From: an uncultured Pseudomonadota bacterium
GTDB taxonomy: Bacteria; Pseudomonadota; Alphaproteobacteria; Rs-D84
Direction: 5' to 3'
Assembly (NCBI GenBank): GCA_947165335.1
Contig: CAMVAB010000003.1
Location: 1 to 29,985 of the forward strand
DNA: 29,985 bases
In this document: piece by piece, positions 7,785 to 16,287 of the stretch
Layout of the letters: every line of letters starts with the position of its first letter
Numbering within the stretch: the first letter of the stretch is position 1
The notes under the pieces: model-generated
What the model was told of the DNA's origin: nothing
Databases searched by the model: none
What the model saw: only the letters and a program-made list of their open reading frames with translations
Made by a program: the position numbers and the translations under genes

Positions 7785-9371
7785 ATGCGTAACGGATTAA
7801 GTAAAGATTTGATAGCGCGTGTGTTAGGAAACGCACCAAAATATACATTGGAAGAATTGGAAGCAAAATTCCCAGAACGCGATTTACCAGAAGGGGCACA
7901 GGTTTCTCGTGTTGCTCCAAGTCCTACTGGTTTTATGCATTTAGGAACTCTTTACCAAATGATGATCGCAAAGAAATTGGCACAACAATCAAATGGTGTA
8001 TTTATGTTACGTATTGAAGATACTGATACAAAACGTGAAGTAGAAGGTGCCGTAGATGTCATTTTAAAATGCGCAAAAGCGTTTAATTTAACCCCAGACG
8101 AAGGTCCAAACTATGGTGGGGAATATGGCCCATACTATCAATCTATGCGTAAAGATGTATATCATTCTGTTGCGGCATATTTATTGGAAAAGGGTTTAGC
8201 ATACCCATGCTTTTTAAGTGCCGAAGAAATGGACAAGATACGTGAAAAACAAAAAGCAGCTGGATTTGCAACTGGTATTTATGGTGAATGGGCAAGAGAT
8301 AGAGATTTAACAGAAGAAGAAATTATTGCTCATCTTGATAACGGTGAAATTCCTTCTATTCGTCTGTATTCTATGGGGGATAAAAATAACAAAGTTTATT
8401 ACAACGATAAAGTACGTGGACGTTTAGCGTTCCCAGAAAACGAAGAAGACATCGTTTTGATTAAATCAAATGATGGTTTGCCAACATATCATTTTGCGCA
8501 TTTATGTGACGATCATTTTATGCGTACTACCTTGGTTCAACGTGGTGAAGAATGGTTGTCTTCTTTGAATTTGCATTTGCAATTATTCAGAATGATGGGA
8601 TGGCAAAATCCTGATTATATCCATGTTGCAACAATTAATAAATTAGATGAACAAACACATAATTCAAGAAAGTTGTCTAAACGTACAGATCCTGAGGCAA
8701 ATACTATGCAATATTTACAGGCTGGTTATCCACAGGAAGCGGTGTTGAATTATCTGTACAATATTGTTGCAGCTGGATACGAAGAAGAAAAAGCAAAAAA
8801 ACCAGAAACAAATATTTGGAATTATCCGTTGCGTATCAAGAAAATTCCAACAAGTAGTGCATTGTTTAATATGGAAAAATTACAATGGTGGGCAAAAGAA
8901 TATATTGCAACGATGTCTGTTGAATCTTTGGTAAAATCTGTTGTTGATTGGGCAAATGAATACGGAAATGACGATAACAAAAAACAGGTTGCAGATACTG
9001 CATATTTAACATCTGTATTGTCTATTGAACGTGATAACCCAAAGCGTATTCGTAAAGATTTCATTACATGGCAACAAACTTTGGCTGAGGTTTCTTATTT
9101 CTGGGATTTCTTGTTTCAACCAAACAAAGAATACGAATATAACAAAGATGTATTGCGTGAATTCTTGGCTACATTTAATGCAAGTGATGATAAAGATGCA
9201 TGGTGGAATAAGATTGTAGTGGTTGCCGAAAAATGCGGTGTTAAACCTGGTGATGTTGCAATGAATTTGCGTGTTGCAATGACCGGTCGCACTAATACGC
9301 CTGATTTGTATTCTTTGATGCAAGTACTTGGTGATGAACGCGTTAAGGCAAGAATAAATATGGTTTTATAA
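7785..9371 (+). CDS. gltX: Glutamyl-tRNA synthetase, clostridial-type long form
   Basis: A 528-residue class I aminoacyl-tRNA synthetase charging tRNA with glutamate. The nucleotide-binding signature is APSPTGFMHLG (44-54, the HIGH equivalent is MHLG) and the KMSKS equivalent is KLSKR (296-300). The protein is longer than the usual bacterial GluRS (about 470). The wording of its blocks (VFMLRIEDTDTKREVEGA, YGEWARDRDL, GLPTYHFAHLCDDHFMRTT, RGEEWLSSL) matches the atypical GluRS of clostridia rather than the ordinary proteobacterial type, whose N-terminus reads like GYLHIGGARTALFN. That suggests horizontal acquisition. An AAGGTG ribosome site precedes the ATG. Because many alphaproteobacteria form Gln-tRNA by the GatCAB route, its tRNA specificity matters; another gltX may exist outside the window. 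Confidence 0.95.
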   Translation: MRNGLSKDLIARVLGNAPKYTLEELEAKFPERDLPEGAQVSRVAPSPTGFMHLGTLYQMMIAKKLAQQSNGVFMLRIEDTDTKREVEGAVDVILKCAKAFNLTPDEGPNYGGEYGPYYQSMRKDVYHSVAAYLLEKGLAYPCFLSAEEMDKIREKQKAAGFATGIYGEWARDRDLTEEEIIAHLDNGEIPSIRLYSMGDKNNKVYYNDKVRGRLAFPENEEDIVLIKSNDGLPTYHFAHLCDDHFMRTTLVQRGEEWLSSLNLHLQLFRMMGWQNPDYIHVATINKLDEQTHNSRKLSKRTDPEANTMQYLQAGYPQEAVLNYLYNIVAAGYEEEKAKKPETNIWNYPLRIKKIPTSSALFNMEKLQWWAKEYIATMSVESLVKSVVDWANEYGNDDNKKQVADTAYLTSVLSIERDNPKRIRKDFITWQQTLAEVSYFWDFLFQPNKEYEYNKDVLREFLATFNASDDKDAWWNKIVVVAEKCGVKPGDVAMNLRVAMTGRTNTPDLYSLMQVLGDERVKARINMVL

Positions 9372-9395
9372 TTTATTAAGTGAAGGAAAGGGGAA

Positions 9396-10172
9396 ATGAC
9401 AAAAAATAAAAAAGTTATTAAACAAAAATTGCGTGCTGTAAAAAAAGATAAACATGCATATGGTTTATTAAAGGTTTTACAGGCAACTGGTTTGTTCCGC
9501 TGGGAACGTCCATCGACCAAAGCCGAAGAAGTTTTAAATATTTTAACACATGGTATTGGTATTGGTTTGGCAATAGCGGCACTTTGTTTGTTGGTTGCGT
9601 GGGCTGTATATTATCATAATGTTTGGGCTATTGTCGCGTGTTCCATATTTGGTTTGACAATGTTCACTTTGTATTTTGGTTCGACAATGTGTCATGCGAC
9701 TATTGGTGATAAAAGTGAATGTTTTTTTGAAGTGTGGGATTCGATTGCAATATATGCACTGATTGCGGGAACATATACACCGTTTTTATTGGTTAATTTG
9801 AATCGGTGTGGGCATACTGCGCTGGGGTGGACAATGTTTGGAATATTGTGGGCAGTTGTTATATTTGGTGCAATTATGAAAATACACAATCCACACAAAC
9901 AGCCTAAATGGATGGTCGCATTATATTTGATTATGGGTTGGGCTTTGGTTTGGATATTACCTGCGATGATACATACTATATCTGCACGTGGAATGTGGTT
10001 TGTGTTGGCTGGTGGTTTATCATATTCATTTGGTGTTATATTCTATGTATGGCGTCGTTTGAAATTTGCACATACACTTTGGCATTTATTTGTTATTGGC
10101 GGCAGTGTGTGTTTCTTTTTTGCGGTGCTTTATGGTTCGATAATAGATTTTGCAACAAAATGCATACAATAG
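9396..10172 (+). CDS. PAQR / hemolysin III family seven-TM protein
   Basis: A 258-residue integral membrane protein with about seven hydrophobic helices after a basic N-terminal tail of about 40 residues. The family's metal-site residues are visible: H100 (STMCH), D115 (WDSIAIY, followed by IAGTYTPF), and H226 and H230 (HTLWH). PAQR/HlyIII proteins include the adiponectin receptors; the bacterial members (YqfA type) have been linked to membrane homeostasis, and hydrolase activity is proposed for the superfamily. The name hemolysin III should not be read as evidence of toxicity. A strong AAGGAAAGGGG site precedes the ATG, 24 nt after gltX, so the two are probably co-transcribed. A bidirectional terminator follows. 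Confidence 0.9.
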   Translation: MTKNKKVIKQKLRAVKKDKHAYGLLKVLQATGLFRWERPSTKAEEVLNILTHGIGIGLAIAALCLLVAWAVYYHNVWAIVACSIFGLTMFTLYFGSTMCHATIGDKSECFFEVWDSIAIYALIAGTYTPFLLVNLNRCGHTALGWTMFGILWAVVIFGAIMKIHNPHKQPKWMVALYLIMGWALVWILPAMIHTISARGMWFVLAGGLSYSFGVIFYVWRRLKFAHTLWHLFVIGGSVCFFFAVLYGSIIDFATKCIQ

Positions 10173-10198
10173 AAAAACCGCCGTATTGGCGGTTTTTT
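10173..10198. terminator. Bidirectional intrinsic terminator between the PAQR gene and der
   Basis: AAAAACCGCC (10173-10182), loop GTATT, GGCGGTTTTT (10188-10197). A/T runs on both sides make it work in both directions; the T run includes part of the der stop codon (10199 to 10197). Confidence 0.9.
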
Positions 10199-11519
10199 AA
10201 TCAAATGGATTTTCTTCTTTTTTATATTCAATCACTATCGGTAAATGTTCAAGATGAAGTGCTGTTGCAACACCGCGTCGCAAATAGCGGGTATAAGATT
10301 CAGGAATATCAGAAGCGCCACCAACATTGATTGTTATTTTGAACGGATGGTGTCCGGTTTGACGTGCGAATTTTATTTTCATTGGACGTTTAAGGCGCGA
10401 CATAGGTGGTTGACGATCTGCAACTAATTTTTCAATTATACGGTTGATTAAACTTGTAGGAGCATCTGTGTTTGACAAGTCCCATTGTTCATAAATGCGT
10501 TTGAAGAGGTTTTGAACACCCGTTCCTTTCTCAGCTGATATTGCAAGAATAAGTGGTTTAATAATTTGATGGAACGAATTGGTAAATTGATGTTTTAATT
10601 TTAACAATTTATCTTCGCGCTCTGTCTCGTCAACCAAATCCCATTTGTTTAATGCAACACATAAAATCTTGCCCGCATCATATACACGCGCAGCGATTGA
10701 CAATGCCTGGTTTTCAATGTTCTTAGTTGCATCGACGATTAAAATTACAATGTCGGATTTTTCGATCGCATCCAAAGATTTCAATGCAGACAATGTTTCA
10801 ACATCATCGGTTACACCGGCTTTGCGACGAAGACCAGCGGTGTCCATCAAAACAATATCACGACCATAAAACTTTGTTGGTATTTTTACTGTATCGCGTG
10901 TGATACCCGGCGCGTCCATAACAATTTGACGTTTTTCACCAAGTACGCGATTTACAAAAGTTGATTTACCAACATTTGGTTGGCCAAGTACGGCGATTTT
11001 AATTTCTTTCTTATCTGTATCTTCAATAGTTGCATCCCCAGCGTTTCTATCCAAAAATTCATGTATTTCATCAAAACCGCGTTTATGTTCAGCAGATATA
11101 AGCAATGGTTCGCCAAAACCAAGTTTATAAAAATCATGAATATCAGATAATCTTTTCGCTGATTCAGATTTGTTGACCAATAATAGAGCAGGTGCCTTGG
11201 ATTTTTTATGGACCAATTTCGCCCATTCTATATCCATAGGGTTTAAGCCAACGCGACCATCAACGACAAACAAGATTGCATCGGCGCTTGCAATAGCATT
11301 TATCGCAATATCTGTTGAATCGTGTGCTATACCTGTTTTTGCGTTTTCAAGACCAGCAGTATCAAACAAAATCCATGGACGATTTGGAATTGGCAGGGAT
11401 ACCATATCACGTGTAACCCCAGGGCGATCATGAACTAGCGCATCCCTTGAATTTGTCAATGCATTAAAAAGTGTTGATTTACCAGTATTAGGACGACCAA
11501 CGATAATTATTTTTTTCAT
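10197..11519 (-). CDS. der: Ribosome-assembly GTPase Der (EngA)
   Basis: A 440-residue protein with the diagnostic tandem GTPase layout of Der, which acts in late 50S subunit maturation. First G domain: P-loop GRPNTGKS (8-15), DTAGL (53-57), NKSE (116-119). Second G domain: GQPNVGKS (179-186), DTAGLRRKAG (226-235), NKWD (291-294). The C-terminal KH-like domain occupies about 350-440. The first G4 motif ends in Glu, not Asp; NKxE also occurs in other alphaproteobacterial Der proteins. A near-consensus promoter lies just upstream. In many proteobacteria der follows bamB; here yfgM-bamB is about 3 kb away and divergently placed, so the cluster has been rearranged. Confidence 0.98.
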   Translation of the reverse strand: MKKIIIVGRPNTGKSTLFNALTNSRDALVHDRPGVTRDMVSLPIPNRPWILFDTAGLENAKTGIAHDSTDIAINAIASADAILFVVDGRVGLNPMDIEWAKLVHKKSKAPALLLVNKSESAKRLSDIHDFYKLGFGEPLLISAEHKRGFDEIHEFLDRNAGDATIEDTDKKEIKIAVLGQPNVGKSTFVNRVLGEKRQIVMDAPGITRDTVKIPTKFYGRDIVLMDTAGLRRKAGVTDDVETLSALKSLDAIEKSDIVILIVDATKNIENQALSIAARVYDAGKILCVALNKWDLVDETEREDKLLKLKHQFTNSFHQIIKPLILAISAEKGTGVQNLFKRIYEQWDLSNTDAPTSLINRIIEKLVADRQPPMSRLKRPMKIKFARQTGHHPFKITINVGGASDIPESYTRYLRRGVATALHLEHLPIVIEYKKEENPFD

Positions 11520-11542
11520 ATTTTTTCCATTGATTTTTTATG

Positions 11543-11570
11543 ATTATAAAGCAAAAATATAAATAATCAA
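11543..11570 (-). promoter_or_regulatory. Promoter of der
   Basis: Minus strand: -35 TTGATT (11570 to 11565), 16-bp spacer, perfect -10 TATAAT (11548 to 11543). The predicted leader is about 17 nt and includes a GGA site before the ATG at 11519. Confidence 0.65.
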
Positions 11571-11586
11571 ATAAAGGGGTAAAAAA

Positions 11587-12198
11587 ATGAAATCAACAAA
11601 AAACAAACCCTACAAAAGAAATTGGTTGACGAGATTGACTGACATTTTCTTTCGTCCTAAACATTTTTTTGGACGTATAGTTGCAGATGGTAAAATAGAA
11701 GATGCCACTTTGAAAGCAGTTCTTTGGGGACTTGTTGGTGGGGTATTGGTTTTGATAATGAATGTAATCCGTGGCGATGCTTTCACTGTGTTTTCATTAT
11801 TTAAAGCGATAATTGTTTACCCTTTTTTGGCAGTTGTTTTGCTTTTTGTGTGTAGTGGTTTAATGATGTTTGTAGCAGAAATAACAGGGGGCGAACGTGA
11901 TTGGGAAATTGCAGTAAAGGGTATTGCTTCTATATTTTTTGTGTACCCATTAGCATTGATTTTAAATTCGTTGGCATTTAATTGCACATCTATTTTGGTG
12001 ATCAGTTTAGCCACAGATTTATATATGTTGTTTTTGCTTTATTATATCGCGGTATATTGTTTGCATGGTAAACGTATCAGTGTAATATTTGTGTTGATGG
12101 TTGCTGCGATATTTTTAGCATGCATGTATATGTCAAATTACAGAACGGTTTGGTTTTTGGTAAAAAATATATCTGTAACATTAACTTGTTTAGGATAA
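11587..12198 (+). CDS. Yip1-domain-like multi-pass membrane protein
   Basis: A 203-residue protein with a soluble N-terminus (about 45 residues, containing the DIFFRPKHFFGRI segment) and about five hydrophobic helices. The N-terminal block, in which a Pro and an FF pair precede the membrane region, and the overall layout fit bacterial Yip1-domain (PF04893) proteins, whose function is poorly known. AAAGGGG precedes the ATG. It is a single-gene unit ending in an intrinsic terminator and divergent from der. Confidence 0.7.
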   Translation: MKSTKNKPYKRNWLTRLTDIFFRPKHFFGRIVADGKIEDATLKAVLWGLVGGVLVLIMNVIRGDAFTVFSLFKAIIVYPFLAVVLLFVCSGLMMFVAEITGGERDWEIAVKGIASIFFVYPLALILNSLAFNCTSILVISLATDLYMLFLLYYIAVYCLHGKRISVIFVLMVAAIFLACMYMSNYRTVWFLVKNISVTLTCLG

Positions 12199-12199
12199 C

Positions 12200-12224
12200 A
12201 AAACCGCCAATTCGGCGGTTTTTT
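12200..12224. terminator. Bidirectional intrinsic terminator between the Yip1-like gene and the porin
   Basis: AAAACCGCC (12200-12208), loop AATTC, GGCGGTTTT (12214-12222), then TT. The arms are nearly the same as in the 10173 terminator. The T run meets the porin stop codon (12225 to 12223). Confidence 0.9.
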
Positions 12225-13257
12225 AAAATCCTGTTTTAATTCCAACTGCGATAAAGGGGGTTGTGTCAGATAAACCACCAGATACAAACATGGATGTATG
12301 TTCGCTGTATTTATAACGGAATGATCCGATGAATGTGTGTACGTAATCACCGGACATTTTAGCGCCAGTGATTTTATCGTGATGATTCCATAGGTTTGTG
12401 TCAGAAAACAAATATGTTCCAGATAAACTATATTGCAATAAATCATAACTGATCCCAGTTCCTGCAACCAAACCGTCAGCGGTTTTATGTATTGGATTTT
12501 CATCATAGATTAAACGCGCAGATGTTCCAAAAATCCAACTGTTGTATTGAATATTTAAACCCAATGCAACCTGGGCACGCCAATCAGCATTGACATGTGG
12601 CGAATATGAATTTTCTTCATAATCGTTTGGTTTGTCCATATAAGATAATGCGACAGAATAGGCGGATTTTAATTTACCGTTTGGTATTTTAAATTTGAAT
12701 GCAGCATCAATTGCGTAATTGTAATCATCGCCACCACCTGCAACAGATAAACCATATTGACCGTATTTAGTTTGTTGTGTTGCTAAATTCAAACGCATGG
12801 CATCGTGGCCACTTGTTGCTGTCGTGTCAGATATTAAAACTTTTTTTAAATTTAGTTTATTATGTAAAATAGATTTGTTATTAATTCTTAAATATCCGAC
12901 ATCTGGTAACCCCAATCCCATTTTGCGCGCAATTGAATGTGTCAAACCAAATTCTGCACGACCATAATTACGGTCTTCAAATAAAACAAATGCATCGTGT
13001 ATATATTCTTTGTCATCAACACATGCGGCGTCAATCGAATATATAGCACCAAAACGTTGGGTTGCATTTAATCTGTAAAAAGCTTGAAGTTTTACATCCC
13101 AATCGTTTATAAATTCAGATTTATCTTCTTTTGGTTGTAATGTTCCAATCATGCCATCGGCATCAAATTTGAATTTCCAGTTGCCGTTTTCATAATCAAG
13201 CGCGTACGCATTAGAAATAAAAGTAAAACAAATTACAGCAAATGATATTTTTTTCAT
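12223..13257 (-). CDS. Outer-membrane porin-like beta-barrel protein
   Basis: A 344-residue protein with a typical signal peptide (MKKISFAVICF..., probable cleavage after NAYA at residue 19). The mature part is rich in alternating-residue amphipathic strands, Tyr, Asp and Gly, and ends in Phe (GIKTGF), the usual C-terminal signal recognised by BamA. Several stretches (GRAEFGLTHS, YGLSVAGGGDDYNYA, VHTFIGSFRYKYSEHTSMFVSGGLSD) look like trimeric general porin strands (Porin_4 type). It is short compared with some alphaproteobacterial porins. It begins 2 nt after the rpoH stop codon with only a weak GAAG site, so it is probably read from the rpoH transcript. Family level assignment only; substrate unknown. 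Confidence 0.82.
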   Translation of the reverse strand: MKKISFAVICFTFISNAYALDYENGNWKFKFDADGMIGTLQPKEDKSEFINDWDVKLQAFYRLNATQRFGAIYSIDAACVDDKEYIHDAFVLFEDRNYGRAEFGLTHSIARKMGLGLPDVGYLRINNKSILHNKLNLKKVLISDTTATSGHDAMRLNLATQQTKYGQYGLSVAGGGDDYNYAIDAAFKFKIPNGKLKSAYSVALSYMDKPNDYEENSYSPHVNADWRAQVALGLNIQYNSWIFGTSARLIYDENPIHKTADGLVAGTGISYDLLQYSLSGTYLFSDTNLWNHHDKITGAKMSGDYVHTFIGSFRYKYSEHTSMFVSGGLSDTTPFIAVGIKTGF

Positions 13258-13259
13258 AT

Positions 13260-14192
13260 CTAATCTTCTTTTTTTATACGTTTTGGTGCGTCTGATTCAT
13301 CCAATATAGCGTTTTTTAATTTGTTGTATGCGCGTTCTTCAATTTGGCGAACACGTTCGCGCGAGATATTATATTTTTGTGATAATGTTTCGAGTGTCAT
13401 TGCAGGATCAGATAAACGGCGTGCTATTAAAATTTCACGGTCGCGTTCTGGTAATAATGACAAATGCTTTTTTAATAATTCATATCCCTTGCGTTTAAAT
13501 TCAAGTTGTTCAAGCCCGTCTTCAATTCCTGACTTTGTATCAGCAAGATTTGATAAAATGTCTTTTGAATCAGAATCTGTATTAAGTGGCGCATTCAAAG
13601 AAACATCTCTTGCAGACATGCGGGTTGCAATGCGTTCAACATCGGTTTCTGGAACATCCAAATATTCTGCGATTTGTTTTGTTTGATCATCGGATAAAGT
13701 ATTGTCCATAATGCCAAGGGCGCGTTTTGCGCGGGTTAAATTAAAGAATACTCGTTTTTGATTTGCAGATGATCCCAATTTCACAATAGACCAATTATTA
13801 AGAATTGTTTCATATATTTCCGCCTTGATCCAAAACATAGCGTATGTTGAAAAACGAAAACCGCGTTCCGGATCGAATTTTTGAAGAGCCTGCATTAAAC
13901 CCATGTTGCCGCTTGCAATTAAATCTGATACTGGTAAACCGTAATTTTTGAAATCATACGCAACAGATACAACAAGGCGTAAATGCGAAGCAACTAACTT
14001 TTCAGCGGCGACATTATCGTGTTCGTTAACCCATCTTGATGCATATTCATATTCCTGTTCGGCGGTCAATATTGGGAATTTTTGGATTTCATTAATGTAT
14101 TTTGATAAACTTACATCATCCCCAGCACCATAAACAGGCAGGCTAGAATTATTTGTTGTTGCCGGCAAAGTTGTCTTGATTTGTTTCGTCAT
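13260..14192 (-). CDS. rpoH: RNA polymerase sigma factor RpoH (sigma-32 type)
   Basis: A 310-residue sigma-70-family factor. Region 2 contains SHLRLVVSVAYDF (69-81) and the core-binding/-10 recognition block SGNMGLMQALQKFDPERG (94-111, then FRFSTYAMFWIKAEI). The RpoH box is recognisable as NQKRVFFNL (144-152), which distinguishes heat-shock sigma factors from RpoD. Region 4 has a helix-turn-helix at about 265-290 (TLETLSQKYNISRERVRQIE). RpoH directs transcription of chaperones and proteases. Its promoter leaves about two bases of leader. Downstream and nearly touching is a porin gene, an uncommon partner. Confidence 0.93.
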   Translation of the reverse strand: MTKQIKTTLPATTNNSSLPVYGAGDDVSLSKYINEIQKFPILTAEQEYEYASRWVNEHDNVAAEKLVASHLRLVVSVAYDFKNYGLPVSDLIASGNMGLMQALQKFDPERGFRFSTYAMFWIKAEIYETILNNWSIVKLGSSANQKRVFFNLTRAKRALGIMDNTLSDDQTKQIAEYLDVPETDVERIATRMSARDVSLNAPLNTDSDSKDILSNLADTKSGIEDGLEQLEFKRKGYELLKKHLSLLPERDREILIARRLSDPAMTLETLSQKYNISRERVRQIEERAYNKLKNAILDESDAPKRIKKED

Positions 14193-14201
14193 AACTTTTA
14201 T

Positions 14202-14229
14202 AGTATAGCAATAAAACAGAATTTATCAA
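14202..14229 (-). promoter_or_regulatory. Promoter of rpoH with almost no leader
   Basis: Minus strand: -35 TTGATA (14229 to 14224), 16-bp spacer, -10 TATACT (14207 to 14202). Nine bases separate the -10 from the ATG, predicting a 5' leader of about 2 nt and no Shine-Dalgarno. Confidence 0.65.
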
Positions 14230-14244
14230 GAACGGAGATTTGAT

Positions 14245-14898
14245 ATGACAAGTATCTTAGAAAGAAAGAAAAATCTTAAACAACCTGTTAAGAAAACCCG
14301 CGAAGAATATGCCGAAGACGCCCTTTATCGCGAAGTTTGGGAAGACGTTAGCAACGAAAAAACACAACAGTTTTTGAAAAAATATTGGCGTCATATTGTT
14401 TCTGCGGTTTTGGGTATCATGATTGTTATGTGTGCAATACAGCTTGGGATGCGTATGTACACCGCATCAAGAATTGCAACCGCCCAGGTTTATGAGACAG
14501 CGCTTTCTAATTTAGATGCAAATGCGCTGGCTAATTTATCAAAAGATACGTCTGGCGCAACATCTGATTTAGCTTTGTTCCAGGCATATTTGATAGATAA
14601 AGATATTGCTAAATTGGAATTGTTAGCAGACAAGGGGCATACCCGTGATTTCAAAGATCTGGCACGTTTACATATCGCCAGTATAAAAGGCGACAAGATG
14701 AGTGTTGAAGAATTTGTGAAATATTTGTCGAACATGGACACAAAAAAATCACCTTTCTTTTACACATCACGTTTGATGATCGCACAAAAATATCTGGCAA
14801 ATGGTGATAAAGAACATGCCAATAAAGTTTTGGATGAAATTATAAACGATAAAAATGCGCCTGCATCTATTTCTGCAACTGCACAAACATTAAGATAA
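14245..14898 (+). CDS. YfgM-like single-TM TPR protein
   Basis: A 217-residue protein: basic cytosolic N-terminus with the EDALYREVWEDV block seen before the membrane helix in alphaproteobacterial YfgM-like (TPR_21) proteins, one membrane helix about 50-68, and a helical periplasmic part. In E. coli, YfgM associates with the SecYEG/PpiD machinery in periplasmic chaperoning, and yfgM sits directly before bamB and der. Here the stop codon overlaps the bamB-like start (TAATG), so the same pairing is kept. A CGGAG site precedes the ATG. Confidence 0.82.
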   Translation: MTSILERKKNLKQPVKKTREEYAEDALYREVWEDVSNEKTQQFLKKYWRHIVSAVLGIMIVMCAIQLGMRMYTASRIATAQVYETALSNLDANALANLSKDTSGATSDLALFQAYLIDKDIAKLELLADKGHTRDFKDLARLHIASIKGDKMSVEEFVKYLSNMDTKKSPFFYTSRLMIAQKYLANGDKEHANKVLDEIINDKNAPASISATAQTLR

Positions 14899-15626
14899 TG
14901 AAAAAGATATATTTTATTTTAATTGGTGTTTTGGTTTTATCGGCGTGTTCGAAACACGATCCGATATTACCTGGCACGCGTTATGATATCTTTGATAATA
15001 CTGATGTAAAAGTGTTGAACAGGGAAATTTCTGAATTATCAGATTCATCAAAAAAAATATCTGGGGACGAAGGGTGTGATTATAAACAGGATTCGTCCAA
15101 TATAATTTGGCACGGCGACAGAAAAGTGTTTGTTGGGTTTGCAACTGAGAGTGTTGTAAAAAACAACCAATCTCCAATTTGTGTTGGAAAATTTTTATAC
15201 ACTGGATTAACAACAGGGGAAGTTATAAAATTTAATACGGATTCTAAAAAAATTGTTTGGGCAAGTGATGTTTTCAGACAAAATAATTTAACAGGTGGGG
15301 CGTCTGTTGTTGATATTGTTGCACATGTTGGTGTTGATGGAAATGCAGTGTATGCTGGTGGATTGGGGGACGCGTTTTGTAAATTAAATGCGAATAGTGG
15401 CGCAAAAATTTGGTGTGTAAACATATCTGTACCTGTTGATTTCATAGTTGTTGATGATTATGCATTTGTTGTTGGTACCGATAATAATTTATATGCGATA
15501 AATACAAAACAGGGCGATGTTTATTGGAAAATAGAAATAGATAAACAAGTTAAACCAGAATATAACGGAAAATTGATAACCGTCGGAAAACAGAAAATAA
15601 ATTACAAAAATGGTTCTTTGATTTAA
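14898..15626 (+). CDS. bamB: BamB-like PQQ-repeat lipoprotein, short form
   Basis: A 242-residue lipoprotein: signal peptide ending in the lipobox LSAC (C17), then the LPGTRYDIF segment typical of the BamB N-terminus in alphaproteobacteria, and repeats in which a Gly/Asn turn precedes a Trp strand (SKKIVWASDV, SGAKIWCVNI, QGDVYWKIEI), as in PQQ-type beta-propeller blades. BamB is the outer-membrane assembly lipoprotein that supports BamA. E. coli BamB has about 392 residues and eight blades; this one can hold only about half. The ORF is clean and ends before an intrinsic terminator, so it looks like a reduced protein, not a sequencing break. The yfgM neighbour supports the name. Confidence 0.8.
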   Translation: MKKIYFILIGVLVLSACSKHDPILPGTRYDIFDNTDVKVLNREISELSDSSKKISGDEGCDYKQDSSNIIWHGDRKVFVGFATESVVKNNQSPICVGKFLYTGLTTGEVIKFNTDSKKIVWASDVFRQNNLTGGASVVDIVAHVGVDGNAVYAGGLGDAFCKLNANSGAKIWCVNISVPVDFIVVDDYAFVVGTDNNLYAINTKQGDVYWKIEIDKQVKPEYNGKLITVGKQKINYKNGSLI

Positions 15627-15630
15627 ATAA

Positions 15631-15658
15631 AAAAAATCGCCCAAACGGGTGATTTTTT
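15631..15658. terminator. Bidirectional intrinsic terminator between bamB and lpoB
   Basis: AAAAAATCGCCC (15631-15642), loop AAAC, GGGTGATTTTTT (15647-15658) with one G-T pair, followed by more Ts. The mirrored A/T flanks serve both converging genes. Confidence 0.88.
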
Positions 15659-15671
15659 TTTGTTTATATTT

Positions 15672-16277
15672 TTACCATGTTGGGGCGTGTGTGCCTTCTT
15701 TGATAATTGGTTGTTCGTCTTCCCAAATTGATAAACCGGTATTTAAATCTGTTAATGTTAATTGCAGATAATATTCTACGCGTGTATCAACAGATGAAAA
15801 CCATCCGGATTCCAATTTCAAATTTCTTTGCAACATTTTTCCGGATAACGACATATTTGGTGCAACCAGGGTCCCTTTGTTTGCAATAGTTGTTTGAGCG
15901 TATTCTATATTATCACGCAAAGTGCGAACTTTGTCTGAAGTTGTATCTTCGCCAGAGAAGTTTGTTGCAATTTGGGCTTTGCCAGATTTTAATAATGTTG
16001 TTCTGATTTTCTTAATTAAAATATCTGTGTCAAAACGTTGAGTTGTATCATTTACGATATTGCTAACAGCAATAACTGGTTTTGTTGTTTTATCTAATAC
16101 ACCACTGTCCAACATAGATTTAGTCATGGATTCAGCTGTTTTTGTCCAATCGCGATATTCGAGTTCCATAACCTGTTGCATAGCGGCAACTTCGGCATGG
16201 TCATTCAAATCAACAACACTTGTTCCGCCACACGCTGCCAGTATCGCGCACAGTGTAAGAGGTATTAGTTTTTTCAT
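15672..16277 (-). CDS. LpoB-like penicillin-binding protein activator lipoprotein
   Basis: A 201-residue lipoprotein with lipobox LAAC (C16). The domain at about 65-195 fits LpoB (PF13036): VIAVSNIVNDTTQRFDTD, then IRTTLLKSGKAQI, and a C-terminal strand ending in GLSIWEDEQPIIKEG. In E. coli LpoB activates the bifunctional synthase PBP1B from the outer membrane. Here no class A PBP is in the window. An AAGGAG site overlaps the stop codon of the upstream COG3014-like gene, so the two lipoproteins are translationally linked. Confidence 0.85.
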   Translation of the reverse strand: MKKLIPLTLCAILAACGGTSVVDLNDHAEVAAMQQVMELEYRDWTKTAESMTKSMLDSGVLDKTTKPVIAVSNIVNDTTQRFDTDILIKKIRTTLLKSGKAQIATNFSGEDTTSDKVRTLRDNIEYAQTTIANKGTLVAPNMSLSGKMLQRNLKLESGWFSSVDTRVEYYLQLTLTDLNTGLSIWEDEQPIIKEGTHAPTW

Positions 16278-16287
16278 ATGCTTCTCC

